Below are positions 11,738 through 19,854 of a stretch of 64,000 bases of DNA, in pieces. The notes under the pieces were generated by a model that searched no databases, was not told the origin of the DNA, and saw only the letters and a list, made by a program, of their open reading frames with translations. The DNA is taken from NCBI RefSeq assembly GCF_001029435.1, contig NZ_LDOV01000029.1:1-64000 (forward strand), in the 5' to 3' direction. Both the position numbers and the translations under genes were made by a program. Each line of letters begins with the position of its first letter. The first letter of the stretch is position 1. The stretch comes from Photobacterium aphoticum. GTDB taxonomy: Bacteria > Pseudomonadota > Gammaproteobacteria > Enterobacterales > Vibrionaceae.

Positions 11738-13321
11738 TTATTTTGCTCTGTCCATTTCGCGATGAATTTGCCCGTATGACTTCACCCAAGGTTTTAAGGC
11801 TTGCACATTCGCCGGTAACGCGTCGATACCCTGACGCGCCGCGTGGCTAGTCGGATAGTTACCGGTCACGATAATGTACCAAAGGCGATCATTACGCACC
11901 GTTTCATACGCCACCGCCAAGTCATGAATTTCATACTCGTCGATGAAGTTACGCGCCACCGCAATGGACTGCATGGCCGCCAGCTGCAAGGCATAATGGC
12001 TTGCCGGCACTGCGCGCAGCTCATGGCCCAACTCCACACGCTCTGTCGCAGGCGTTGTCTTGAGCGAAGCGGCCCGCTTTGCCGCCGCTGTCACCTCAGC
12101 CGGTGACACAGCCGATGGCTTCACTTGCTTCGTGTCACCTTCCGCGCTCTTCGGTTCTGGCCTTTCAGTGGCAGGCGCCTGACGCTCAGGTGCGGTCACC
12201 TCCGCTGGCGGGGTTTCTGACGTTAACGCGGCAGCTGATTGCTCACCACTGCCACCCACAGACTGCTCATCCAGCATGGCATCCACCACATCCGATGGCA
12301 CCACCAAACGCGGGCTGTCATCACTGCGCCCGACCGTCAGACCTTCCAGGTGCACCTCAGGAGGCAGACTGGCGCTGTCATCCTGCACCACCGCATTTTC
12401 CTGGCTATGCGCCTGACTTCGACCCGCTGTCTGACGATCTGCGACAGTATTCCCTTCGGAACTGTCTGCATCGCCGATCCGGTCACCGACAGTGTCAGGC
12501 AAAGCAACGGTCTCTTCCACCGGCGACACACTCGGCGTGTTATCAGCGGGCATAAACAGCCAACCAATGGCAACTGCCACCACGGCCATTAACGCAATCA
12601 CAATCAGTAACGGGGATGGACGACGCGGTCCCTTGGCTTCCATAGTCTGTGCTTCTCCTTGTTCTAACTGCATCAAGGCACCCGGCCACGGGGCACATTC
12701 GGCAATACGGGCTTTGAGGGCGCGTCGCTGTGACGCATCCTGCTCAGGCAATCCGACGCAGGCATCCACAAATGCCTGTGCTTCTTCGAGGGTCAACGGA
12801 GCAATTTCCACTTCCAGCGGGCGTTGCTCCTGACCGTAAGTGATTTTATCGAGATATGTCTCCAAGCGCCCACTGTGACCAAACAGCAATACGCTGATTT
12901 GCCAGTTTGGTGTGACGCGGGCCTGTTGTACCAGTGCCCATAACTCAGCCACGACGGCAGGACTCAGGTGGTGCGCCTCATCAACCACAATCACCATATT
13001 GACGGCAAAATGGGCAAAGATCCGCTCCATGCTATCGACGATGGGATCCTGCTCATTAAATACCGCTTTAGGGGCGATCTGCTGCAGGAGAAAACGGCGG
13101 TGCTGCGCATCGGTTTGCTGGGGGTGACACAAGAGCAGTGCCTGTTGTGGCACGCCGGCCCATTGTTCCAGATAACGTTGCGACAACCAGGTTTTCCCCG
13201 CGCCTTGCGGTCCGGTGACTTGAATCAGATGGGAGCTGAAACGGGTAAGGAATTGTAAGCGGGAAAGCAGCTGGATCTGTGAGTCCAGATCCAGCGAGTA
13301 AGGAGAAGCACCCGTACGCAT
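11738..13321 (-). CDS. damX: DamX: AAA ATPase, membrane and SPOR-domain protein
   Basis: Cell-division protein, 527 residues. The N-terminal AAA-type domain is cytoplasmic with Walker A GPQGAGKT at 37-44 and Walker B VIVVDEAHH at about 110-117. One transmembrane helix lies at roughly 237-257. A long acidic, Ala/Pro/Glu-rich linker follows, then a C-terminal SPOR domain (about 444-520) that binds denuded septal peptidoglycan. It lies 15 bp after aroB. The E. coli protein is shorter (about 430 residues). Confidence 0.93.
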   Translation of the reverse strand: MRTGASPYSLDLDSQIQLLSRLQFLTRFSSHLIQVTGPQGAGKTWLSQRYLEQWAGVPQQALLLCHPQQTDAQHRRFLLQQIAPKAVFNEQDPIVDSMERIFAHFAVNMVIVVDEAHHLSPAVVAELWALVQQARVTPNWQISVLLFGHSGRLETYLDKITYGQEQRPLEVEIAPLTLEEAQAFVDACVGLPEQDASQRRALKARIAECAPWPGALMQLEQGEAQTMEAKGPRRPSPLLIVIALMAVVAVAIGWLFMPADNTPSVSPVEETVALPDTVGDRIGDADSSEGNTVADRQTAGRSQAHSQENAVVQDDSASLPPEVHLEGLTVGRSDDSPRLVVPSDVVDAMLDEQSVGGSGEQSAAALTSETPPAEVTAPERQAPATERPEPKSAEGDTKQVKPSAVSPAEVTAAAKRAASLKTTPATERVELGHELRAVPASHYALQLAAMQSIAVARNFIDEYEIHDLAVAYETVRNDRLWYIIVTGNYPTSHAARQGIDALPANVQALKPWVKSYGQIHREMDRAK

Positions 13322-13336
13322 CGCGATGTACGGGAA

Positions 13337-14416
13337 TTAAGCGCTGATCGCCTGACGCAAAATGGCTTCGGGTACTCCAGAGACCACTTGCGCGGCACCA
13401 ATCGCCGTGGGCAGGATCAAACGTAACTGGCCAGCCAGCACTTTTTTATCCCGCATCATGTGTTTCATGTAGGCATCAAAGTCCATTTCGGCTGGACCTT
13501 GTAACGGCAACTGAGCTTTTTTCAATAAGCGGATAATGCGTTCTACATCCGCCTCACTCAGTAAGCCTTGATAGTGTGCGGTACGTGCCGCTTGCACGGT
13601 TCCGACGGCGACCGCCTCACCATGCAACCAATTGCCATACCCCATTTGTGCTTCAATCGCATGACCAAAGGTATGACCCAAATTCAATAAGGCACGTACA
13701 CCCGATTCTTTTTCATCTGCCGCCACCACATCGGCTTTGATTTGGCAGCAACGCTTAATCGCATAGTTCAGTGCATCGCCATCAAGGGCTTGCAACTTCT
13801 CCATGTTCTCTTCCAGCCAAGCGAAAAACGGCGCATCAGCAATAATGCCGTATTTGATCACTTCAGCCATCCCCGCCGCAAATTCACGGGCAGGCAAGGT
13901 GTGCAAACAGCGGTTATCAATCACGACCGCTTTAGGCTGGTAAAACGCACCGATCATGTTTTTACCCAACGGATGGTTCACGGCGGTTTTCCCGCCCACC
14001 GAGGAGTCAACCTGTGACAGTAATGTTGTCGGTACCTGAATAAAATTGACACCGCGATGAAAGCTGGCTGCCGCAAAACCTACCACATCCCCAATCACAC
14101 CGCCGCCGAGCGCCACAATCACCGTATCACGGGCGTAATTGCCTTCCAGCAAAAACGTCATGATCTGGTTGAACGTCTCGAGGGATTTATACTGCTCACC
14201 GTCCGGCAATGACAGCAACGCCACATCACGGCACAGGCCACGCAGCGTATTCATCACCTGATCGGCATAAAGGGGAGCAACGGTATCATTACTGATCACA
14301 ACCACACGTTGTGATGCAGACATTGCAGGGGAAAATAACGCCGGGTTAGTAAATAACTCGGCGCCAATTGAGATGGGGTAACTTCTCTCTCCGAGATCGA
14401 CAGTGATCCGTTCCAT
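13337..14416 (-). CDS. aroB: 3-dehydroquinate synthase
   Basis: Second step of the shikimate pathway: NAD-dependent cyclisation of DAHP to 3-dehydroquinate. 359 residues. Visible are the NAD-binding [16 protein letters not shown], the Zn-binding His in [12 protein letters not shown] and LHGEAVAVG. The start [10 protein letters not shown], with AGAGAGG upstream, fits the family better than an upstream in-frame start. It lies 19 bp after aroK. Confidence 0.97.
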   Translation of the reverse strand: MERITVDLGERSYPISIGAELFTNPALFSPAMSASQRVVVISNDTVAPLYADQVMNTLRGLCRDVALLSLPDGEQYKSLETFNQIMTFLLEGNYARDTVIVALGGGVIGDVVGFAAASFHRGVNFIQVPTTLLSQVDSSVGGKTAVNHPLGKNMIGAFYQPKAVVIDNRCLHTLPAREFAAGMAEVIKYGIIADAPFFAWLEENMEKLQALDGDALNYAIKRCCQIKADVVAADEKESGVRALLNLGHTFGHAIEAQMGYGNWLHGEAVAVGTVQAARTAHYQGLLSEADVERIIRLLKKAQLPLQGPAEMDFDAYMKHMMRDKKVLAGQLRLILPTAIGAAQVVSGVPEAILRQAISA

Positions 14417-14435
14417 GGCCAGCCTCTCTGTTGGA

Positions 14436-14954
14436 TTAGCGCTCTTCAAGCATCTTGATGATTTGGTTTGCGACTACTTTCGCGCTCTGATCGTCAGTGC
14501 GAACGACGTAATCGGCTACTTCTTCATACAGGGGATTGCGCTCATCGGCAAGTGCTTCTAGCACTTCGCGTGGTGTGTCTGTCTGAAGCAAAGGACGCTT
14601 TTTATCGCGCTGCGTGCGAGCTAGCTGTTTCTCAATCGTCGTTTCAAGGTACACAACGATACCACGAGCAGATAGACGGTTACGGCTCTCTTTGCTTTTC
14701 ACTGAGCCACCGCCCGTCGCAAGGACAATGCCTTGTTTCTGAGTCAGATCATCAATGACGTTTTCTTCACGGATACGAAAACCCGCTTCGCCTTCAACAT
14801 CAAATACCCAGCTAATGTCTGCGCCAGTGCGATCTTCGATTTCAGTATCTGAGTCAAAGAATTCCATATGCAGCTGCTGAGCAAGGTGTCTACCGATGGT
14901 ACTTTTGCCGGCACCCATTGGCCCGACCAGGAAAATATTTCGTTTTTCAGCCAT
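14436..14954 (-). CDS. aroK: Shikimate kinase I
   Basis: Phosphorylates shikimate at the 3-hydroxyl. 172 residues and very close to E. coli AroK. The P-loop GPMGAGKST is at residues 11-19, the substrate-binding Asp in FDSDTEIE and the glycines in [19 protein letters not shown] is taken as the start. It is transcribed with aroB downstream; the pil genes lie upstream on the same strand, with a perfect inverted repeat in the 200-bp gap. Confidence 0.97.
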   Translation of the reverse strand: MAEKRNIFLVGPMGAGKSTIGRHLAQQLHMEFFDSDTEIEDRTGADISWVFDVEGEAGFRIREENVIDDLTQKQGIVLATGGGSVKSKESRNRLSARGIVVYLETTIEKQLARTQRDKKRPLLQTDTPREVLEALADERNPLYEEVADYVVRTDDQSAKVVANQIIKMLEER

Positions 14955-15109
14955 TTTTAGCAAATTTTACGCGCGGTTAATAAAACGACACCGCCCGCAG
15001 GCTTTCAATAAATAAGCCCGAGGCGCCAACTTCCTCACTTTTAATTCGTGATAAGACCGAAAATTATCTCAGGACAAGACTGCCTTTGGCAATAGCTAGG
15101 AGGGGATTT

Positions 15110-15155
15110 ATTCGCCCTAGGGTGACTCAGATGGCCTGTATCCCCTAGGGCGAAT
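15110..15155. repeat. Perfect 13-bp inverted repeat downstream of pilQ
   Basis: ATTCGCCCTAGGG (15110-15122) and CCCTAGGGCGAAT (15143-15155) are perfectly complementary around a 20-base loop. The block also contains an imperfect direct repeat of about 21 bp starting near 15115 and 15142. It begins 9 bases after the pilQ stop. There is no T tract, so it is not a typical terminator; it may be a transcript-end stabilising hairpin or a dispersed intergenic repeat. Confidence 0.85.
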
Positions 15156-15164
15156 CAGATGAGA

Positions 15165-16877
15165 TCACTGATGAACGATCTTAGGAGTCACAAAAATCAG
15201 CAATTCACGCTTCACTAACTCTTCCAGTTTGTGGCTGAACAGGTGACCCAACACCGGGATATCACCCAGCAATGGCACTTTACGTACAGAGTTATCCAGC
15301 ATGTGCTGATAGATACCACCCAGTACCACGGTTTCGCCGTTGTTCACCAGCACCTGCGTACCAATACGCTGTGTGCTGATCGATACCGCTTCACCGGTAC
15401 CGGTATCCACTGTTTCGCCTTTACGGTCTTGTGTCACCACCAGGTCCAGCACCAGCTTACCGTCAGGGGTGATCTGCGGGGTCACCATCAGGCTCAATAC
15501 CGCCTTCTTAAAGCTCACCGATACTGCACCGCTTGATGCCGCTTCCAGGTAAGGAATTTCCGTACCTTGTTCAATGTAAGCCGTTTTCTTGTTGGTGGTC
15601 ATCAGACGCGGACTTGAGATAATTTCCAGCTTCTGTTCTGACTGCAATGCAGACAGTTCCAAATCTAGCAGAATATCGCCGATTTTGGCCACTTGGAATG
15701 CAATGCTGGACGCGCCCGGCTTGGTCGCAGCCAGATTCACGTTCAAGAAATCATCCACTGTCGCCCCGTCTTCTAGCAGACCGACAGAGTTCAGGTTACT
15801 TTCAATCGAGCCACCCACGGTGTTGTTGCCATTGGTACTCAAAATCCCCCAACGTACACCCAACTCGTCAATGTCCCCTTCATCAATGGTTACGATACGC
15901 GCTTCAATCTGAACCTGCTTCACCGGCACATCCAGGGCCGTCACGATATCGCGAATATTATTCAGAACTTCAGGTATATCATTGATAATCAGAGAGTTGG
16001 TACGCTCATCCACATGCAGTGAACCACGCTCAGATAACATATTGACGTCATTCTCATTCTCACTCATCAGTAACTCGCCCAGCTCAGTCGCTTTGGCGTA
16101 GTTGATGGTGATAATTTCAGAGCGCAGTGACGATAGCTCTTCTTCTTTACGCTTAGCTTCGAGTTCTTGGCGTTCGTTGCGCGCCAGCTCTTCTTTCGGG
16201 GCAATCATGACCACCGAGCCTTGCTCACGCTTATCCAGCCCTTTGGCTTCCAGAATGATGTCCAGTACTTGCTGCCATGGCACATCGTCCAAACGCAGGG
16301 TCAAGTTACCTTCTACCGTGTCAGACACCACCAGGTTGAAGTCGTTGTATTCCGCAATCAGCTGCAAGACGTTACGTACCGGTACGTCCTGGAAGTTGAT
16401 CGAAATAGGCTTGCTGTTATACGTGATTTTCGAGGCATTTTTAGCGGCTGCTTTTTTGGCTGGCGCCTGCACGCGCACTTCCAGCATTTTGCCTTTTGAA
16501 GCGTAGTCGTATTCAAAGCCGCCGTTCATGGTCATGACCAAGCGCACACCACGATCAGTACGGAACGATTCCACCGTATTCACGCGGGTCGCGAAGTCTT
16601 TGACATCGAGAACATAAATCATGTCGTCAGCGATATTCGTATCATGCAGTTCCACAAACAACTGCTTCCCTGAACGACGCATATCGACCACTGAACGGGC
16701 GTTGCTCAGTTCCACTTTGAGGATCCCATGCCCTTTACCATTACGGGTAAAGTCCAGGTTTTTGACTTGATTTGCCGTGGCCGCAAACGCAGAAGAGCCT
16801 GCTGTTAACGCCAAGAGCAAAAGCCAACTGAAGCCGAGTTTCCAGAACCCAAAATATTGCGATGCTTTCCTTGTCAT
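15165..16877 (-). CDS. pilQ: Type IV pilus secretin PilQ
   Basis: Outer-membrane secretin through which type IV pili emerge (competence pili in vibrios). 570 residues. A signal peptide covers about residues 1-32 (LLLLALTAGSSAFA), followed by an AMIN domain, secretin/TonB short N-terminal domain (NFQDVPVRNVLQLIAEY), the NolW-type domain and the C-terminal secretin pore with EIPYLE and VVLGGIYQ. GAAGAGAA precedes the start. Last gene of pilMNOPQ. Confidence 0.97.
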   Translation of the reverse strand: MTRKASQYFGFWKLGFSWLLLLALTAGSSAFAATANQVKNLDFTRNGKGHGILKVELSNARSVVDMRRSGKQLFVELHDTNIADDMIYVLDVKDFATRVNTVESFRTDRGVRLVMTMNGGFEYDYASKGKMLEVRVQAPAKKAAAKNASKITYNSKPISINFQDVPVRNVLQLIAEYNDFNLVVSDTVEGNLTLRLDDVPWQQVLDIILEAKGLDKREQGSVVMIAPKEELARNERQELEAKRKEEELSSLRSEIITINYAKATELGELLMSENENDVNMLSERGSLHVDERTNSLIINDIPEVLNNIRDIVTALDVPVKQVQIEARIVTIDEGDIDELGVRWGILSTNGNNTVGGSIESNLNSVGLLEDGATVDDFLNVNLAATKPGASSIAFQVAKIGDILLDLELSALQSEQKLEIISSPRLMTTNKKTAYIEQGTEIPYLEAASSGAVSVSFKKAVLSLMVTPQITPDGKLVLDLVVTQDRKGETVDTGTGEAVSISTQRIGTQVLVNNGETVVLGGIYQHMLDNSVRKVPLLGDIPVLGHLFSHKLEELVKRELLIFVTPKIVHQ

Positions 16878-16893
16878 AATTTCATTCTCTTCA

Positions 16894-17430
16894 CTAAACT
16901 GCCTTGTCCTGCTTCACCAACGTAAGTTTCATCGGCCGCTTCAGCCAACATCCCTCGCCATCCGGCAGAATCTCCTCAATATCAATGCTCTTCGGACTCA
17001 CTTTTAAAATCTTTCCGTGGTTCAGGCCAAGGTAATAACCTTCTCGCACTTTGATCAGTTTGCCTTCCGGTGTGTATACCAACCCCCAGAGCTGGTTGTT
17101 ATCTCCCATCACGCCGCGCATGCTAAGCTGGCCTAACGGGAAACTTTCCAATGGTGACTGCTGCTTACGCGGTGCAGGCTGCCAACAGGCAGTGGTCTCC
17201 CCATCCACCGGCTCGCCCCTTTCCGGGCGCGGCTTCAGGAAAGGCACCCGCGAACTGGTCATCACAAAGGCTTCCGCCACAAATGCAGACTGCTCGGCCA
17301 ATGGCTCCACATCGGCTTGTGCTTTCTCATGCGCCTGCGCAATGAACTGTGAAATGGAATCATCATTGGCCTGACACCCCATCAACAAACTCGTTAATAG
17401 GGCTAAACTGGCTACGCGTCCCCTGCTCAT
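16894..17430 (-). CDS. pilP: Type IV pilus assembly lipoprotein PilP
   Basis: Inner-membrane lipoprotein linking the PilMNO alignment complex to PilQ. 178 residues. The lipobox LLMGC places the lipidated Cys near residue 19. The C-terminal HR-type beta domain includes LRGVMGDNNQLWGLV-like sequence (SMRGVMGDNNQLWG). It overlaps pilO by 4 bp and lies 16 bp before pilQ. Confidence 0.95.
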   Translation of the reverse strand: MSRGRVASLALLTSLLMGCQANDDSISQFIAQAHEKAQADVEPLAEQSAFVAEAFVMTSSRVPFLKPRPERGEPVDGETTACWQPAPRKQQSPLESFPLGQLSMRGVMGDNNQLWGLVYTPEGKLIKVREGYYLGLNHGKILKVSPKSIDIEEILPDGEGCWLKRPMKLTLVKQDKAV

Positions 17431-18062
17431 TTTTCCCCCTTGGTCGGTATAGCACCAACGGGTGCTTTGAAGCGGTAAGTGGTGGCAGACACTTCAAGCG
17501 ACAGCAACTCGGTACGTTCAATGACACGCTGATGGCGCGAAGTCTCCTTAGAGCGCCCCAAATCAATGTCATTCAAGGTCACGATACGCGGCAAGTGGGC
17601 AATATCTGCCGAGAATTTACCGATATCTTCATATTTACCGGTTAAGACAATGCTGATCGGCAACTCAAAGTACAGCTCATGCTCGACACGGGGCGCCCAT
17701 TCAATGCGCTGGAACTCCAATCCGTTACGGATACCGATGTCGTTCACATCAGCCAGCAAACTGGCCAGCTCTTCTTCTTCCGGTAGCTGCTCAACCACAT
17801 GCTGGTAACGATCCTGCAGCTCTTCAATTTGCTGCTTCACTTTCGGCAAAGCGGCGACCTGATTGGCTCGGCGCGTTAACTGCTGGCGCAATTCCGTTTC
17901 TGTTTGTTTAAAGCGCTCTAAATCGTCTTGCATCGGCGAGAGCCAATACCAGTAACCGATGGCGCCAATCAACACCGCAAATAACACCGAGACCAGCGCC
18001 TGTGCCTGCAGGGGCCATTCGGTGATTTCATCTAATTCAAGATCTTGCCAATTACTGCTCAT
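17427..18062 (-). CDS. pilO: Type IV pilus assembly protein PilO
   Basis: Bitopic inner-membrane protein of the alignment complex, 211 residues. A transmembrane helix lies at about residues 20-45 (ALVSVLFAVLIGAIGYWYW), then a coiled coil (FKQTETELRQQLTRRANQ) and a ferredoxin-like periplasmic domain. It overlaps pilN by 11 bp and pilP by 4 bp, which shows tight translational coupling. Confidence 0.95.
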   Translation of the reverse strand: MSSNWQDLELDEITEWPLQAQALVSVLFAVLIGAIGYWYWLSPMQDDLERFKQTETELRQQLTRRANQVAALPKVKQQIEELQDRYQHVVEQLPEEEELASLLADVNDIGIRNGLEFQRIEWAPRVEHELYFELPISIVLTGKYEDIGKFSADIAHLPRIVTLNDIDLGRSKETSRHQRVIERTELLSLEVSATTYRFKAPVGAIPTKGEK

Positions 18063-18693
18063 TTGTGCCTCCTTGCAGGTTCACGGCCTGACTGGCTTGC
18101 AGGCTCTGTGACTGCGCCTGCACCTGAGCGGCTTTTGCGGCGACCATGTCAGGAGAGAGCAACGAGAAGGATGCTTTAAACTCTTTTTGTTCCTGCGGTT
18201 TGTCTTTATTGACCACGATAGAGTGCATACCCACTTCGCTCAGCCATTCCGACTGCTCACCATTAGAAAGCAGTGTCGCCAAACGGCCGTTGGAATCCCC
18301 TATCCCGTTAATTTTCACGCGGCTGCCTGCCATGGACATATCATCCAGATACACCCCTTGTGGCACCACGCTGGGTAACAAGCTCAGTAGGCGCGTCACA
18401 TGGTTGCGGCCTTTTTGGATATCGGTGATCACCGCTAAACGTTTGATCAAGGCATCACGCTGGCGATCCAATTCCGGCAATAGCGCCAACCGCTCTTCCA
18501 GCACCGCAATTTCTTGCTTGAGCTGGGCATTTCGCGCCTGTTGAATATCCTGCTGACGGCCAATCAAACTGCTTGCAAGCCAAAGCACCAGCAGTGCACA
18601 TCCTGCACTGCCGGCTAATAGGCCCCAAAACCGTTCTTTATGTTGCTTTTTCTTCTCTTCGCGCCAGGGCAATAAATTAAGCTTTGCAATCAC
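18052..18693 (-). CDS. pilN: Type IV pilus assembly protein PilN
   Basis: Bitopic membrane partner of PilO and PilM, 213 residues. The N-terminal INLLPWR-like motif that binds PilM reads AKLNLLPWREEKKK. A membrane helix follows at about residues 25-45. The start is GTG with GGAGGGG upstream, overlapping the pilM stop as GTGA. Confidence 0.95.
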   Translation of the reverse strand: MIAKLNLLPWREEKKKQHKERFWGLLAGSAGCALLVLWLASSLIGRQQDIQQARNAQLKQEIAVLEERLALLPELDRQRDALIKRLAVITDIQKGRNHVTRLLSLLPSVVPQGVYLDDMSMAGSRVKINGIGDSNGRLATLLSNGEQSEWLSEVGMHSIVVNKDKPQEQKEFKASFSLLSPDMVAAKAAQVQAQSQSLQASQAVNLQGGTNEQ

Positions 18694-19706
18694 GATGCAT
18701 CCCCTCCACGTAACGCCAGACCGGCGGCGACGGCGTACTGACTGAAGCTGCCCTGATCGATCACCATATCCATTTTCTGATCGCGCTCAAACGAGGCAAA
18801 CGGGAACATCAATTTCACGTCCAGCCCCAACATGCGCTCCAGCATTTCTTTCACCACCACACTCTGGCCGCCGCCGGCAATCCATAAGCCTTGTAGCGAC
18901 GCGCGTGGATGGGTGGAGTTATACAACTGCAACTGGCGCTTTAAGGTATCCACCAACTGCTTGGTAAACTGCTCGGCCTGCTCAGACGAAATCGAGATAC
19001 GCGGGCTGTCATCTTCACTCTTTTGCAAATCCACGCCCTGCAGCGCCTGACAACCAAAGGCGAGCTCGCGGTGATAAGCCGCACCACCGGCAGGCTTCAC
19101 ACAAAATTCGGTGCGGGTTTTACCGATATTCACCACACCCCACTGGCCGGAAGTATTTTGCTGCTCAGCCACATACTCTTCCAACCACAACAGCGCATGC
19201 GTCTGCAGCTCCACCACTTTCGGGTTCAGCTTGGCTTTACGAATGGCGTCAACGCGGCTGTCGACCGTTTCACGCCGCGCCGCAAACACTTGTACCGGCT
19301 GCGTTTGTGCCGGTTGCGAAAAGGACTGTGAAGCCAGTGGGAAAAAGTCTAAACGCAGCTCTTCAATCGGAAACGGTGAAGAGGCACTCAATGCTTGCTC
19401 GACCGCAAACACCGACTCGTCATCGCTCAGGTTAGTATCAAGCTGGATCACCTTACTGATCACCGCACTATCAGGCAGTGCCAACACCACGTTCTTGGCG
19501 CCAAAAGGCAAACTTTTTTTTAATTTACGAATTGCTGACAACAAGGCAGGGGTGTTCACGCTATGCTGCTCGTTAACAACAGATGCCGGCAACACCACCT
19601 CGGCAAAGGCCGCCAACTCCAATTGCGCCTTCTTCTGTCGTAACACCACGGCTTTAACACTGTGGTGGCCAATATCAATCCCAATTGTTAGTGGGTTCCG
19701 AAACAT
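18690..19706 (-). CDS. pilM: Type IV pilus assembly ATPase-like protein PilM
   Basis: Cytoplasmic actin-like protein that binds the PilN N-terminus, 338 residues. The FtsA/actin-type phosphate loop reads TIGIDIGHHSVKAVVL near residues 7-22, with later nucleotide-pocket sequence LWIAGGGQSVV. It is first in pilMNOPQ and diverges from mrcA across 148 bp, the same arrangement as in many gammaproteobacteria. Confidence 0.96.
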   Translation of the reverse strand: MFRNPLTIGIDIGHHSVKAVVLRQKKAQLELAAFAEVVLPASVVNEQHSVNTPALLSAIRKLKKSLPFGAKNVVLALPDSAVISKVIQLDTNLSDDESVFAVEQALSASSPFPIEELRLDFFPLASQSFSQPAQTQPVQVFAARRETVDSRVDAIRKAKLNPKVVELQTHALLWLEEYVAEQQNTSGQWGVVNIGKTRTEFCVKPAGGAAYHRELAFGCQALQGVDLQKSEDDSPRISISSEQAEQFTKQLVDTLKRQLQLYNSTHPRASLQGLWIAGGGQSVVVKEMLERMLGLDVKLMFPFASFERDQKMDMVIDQGSFSQYAVAAGLALRGGDAS

Positions 19707-19854
19707 ACCGTGCTATGCTCCCTTTAGAACGGAAAAGCAAAATTCTTACTTAAATCAAACACCAAGTTATAGCGTTAATTTTCCATAGGTTACCTTTATA
19801 CTCTTGGTTGAAGTATATTGAACGCTCGAATGTTGGTGTAACGGGAAATCTCAA

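Noticed and set aside
10945-11850. 301-codon plus-strand ORF
   Set aside because: Antisense to dam and the end of damX; shadow frame.
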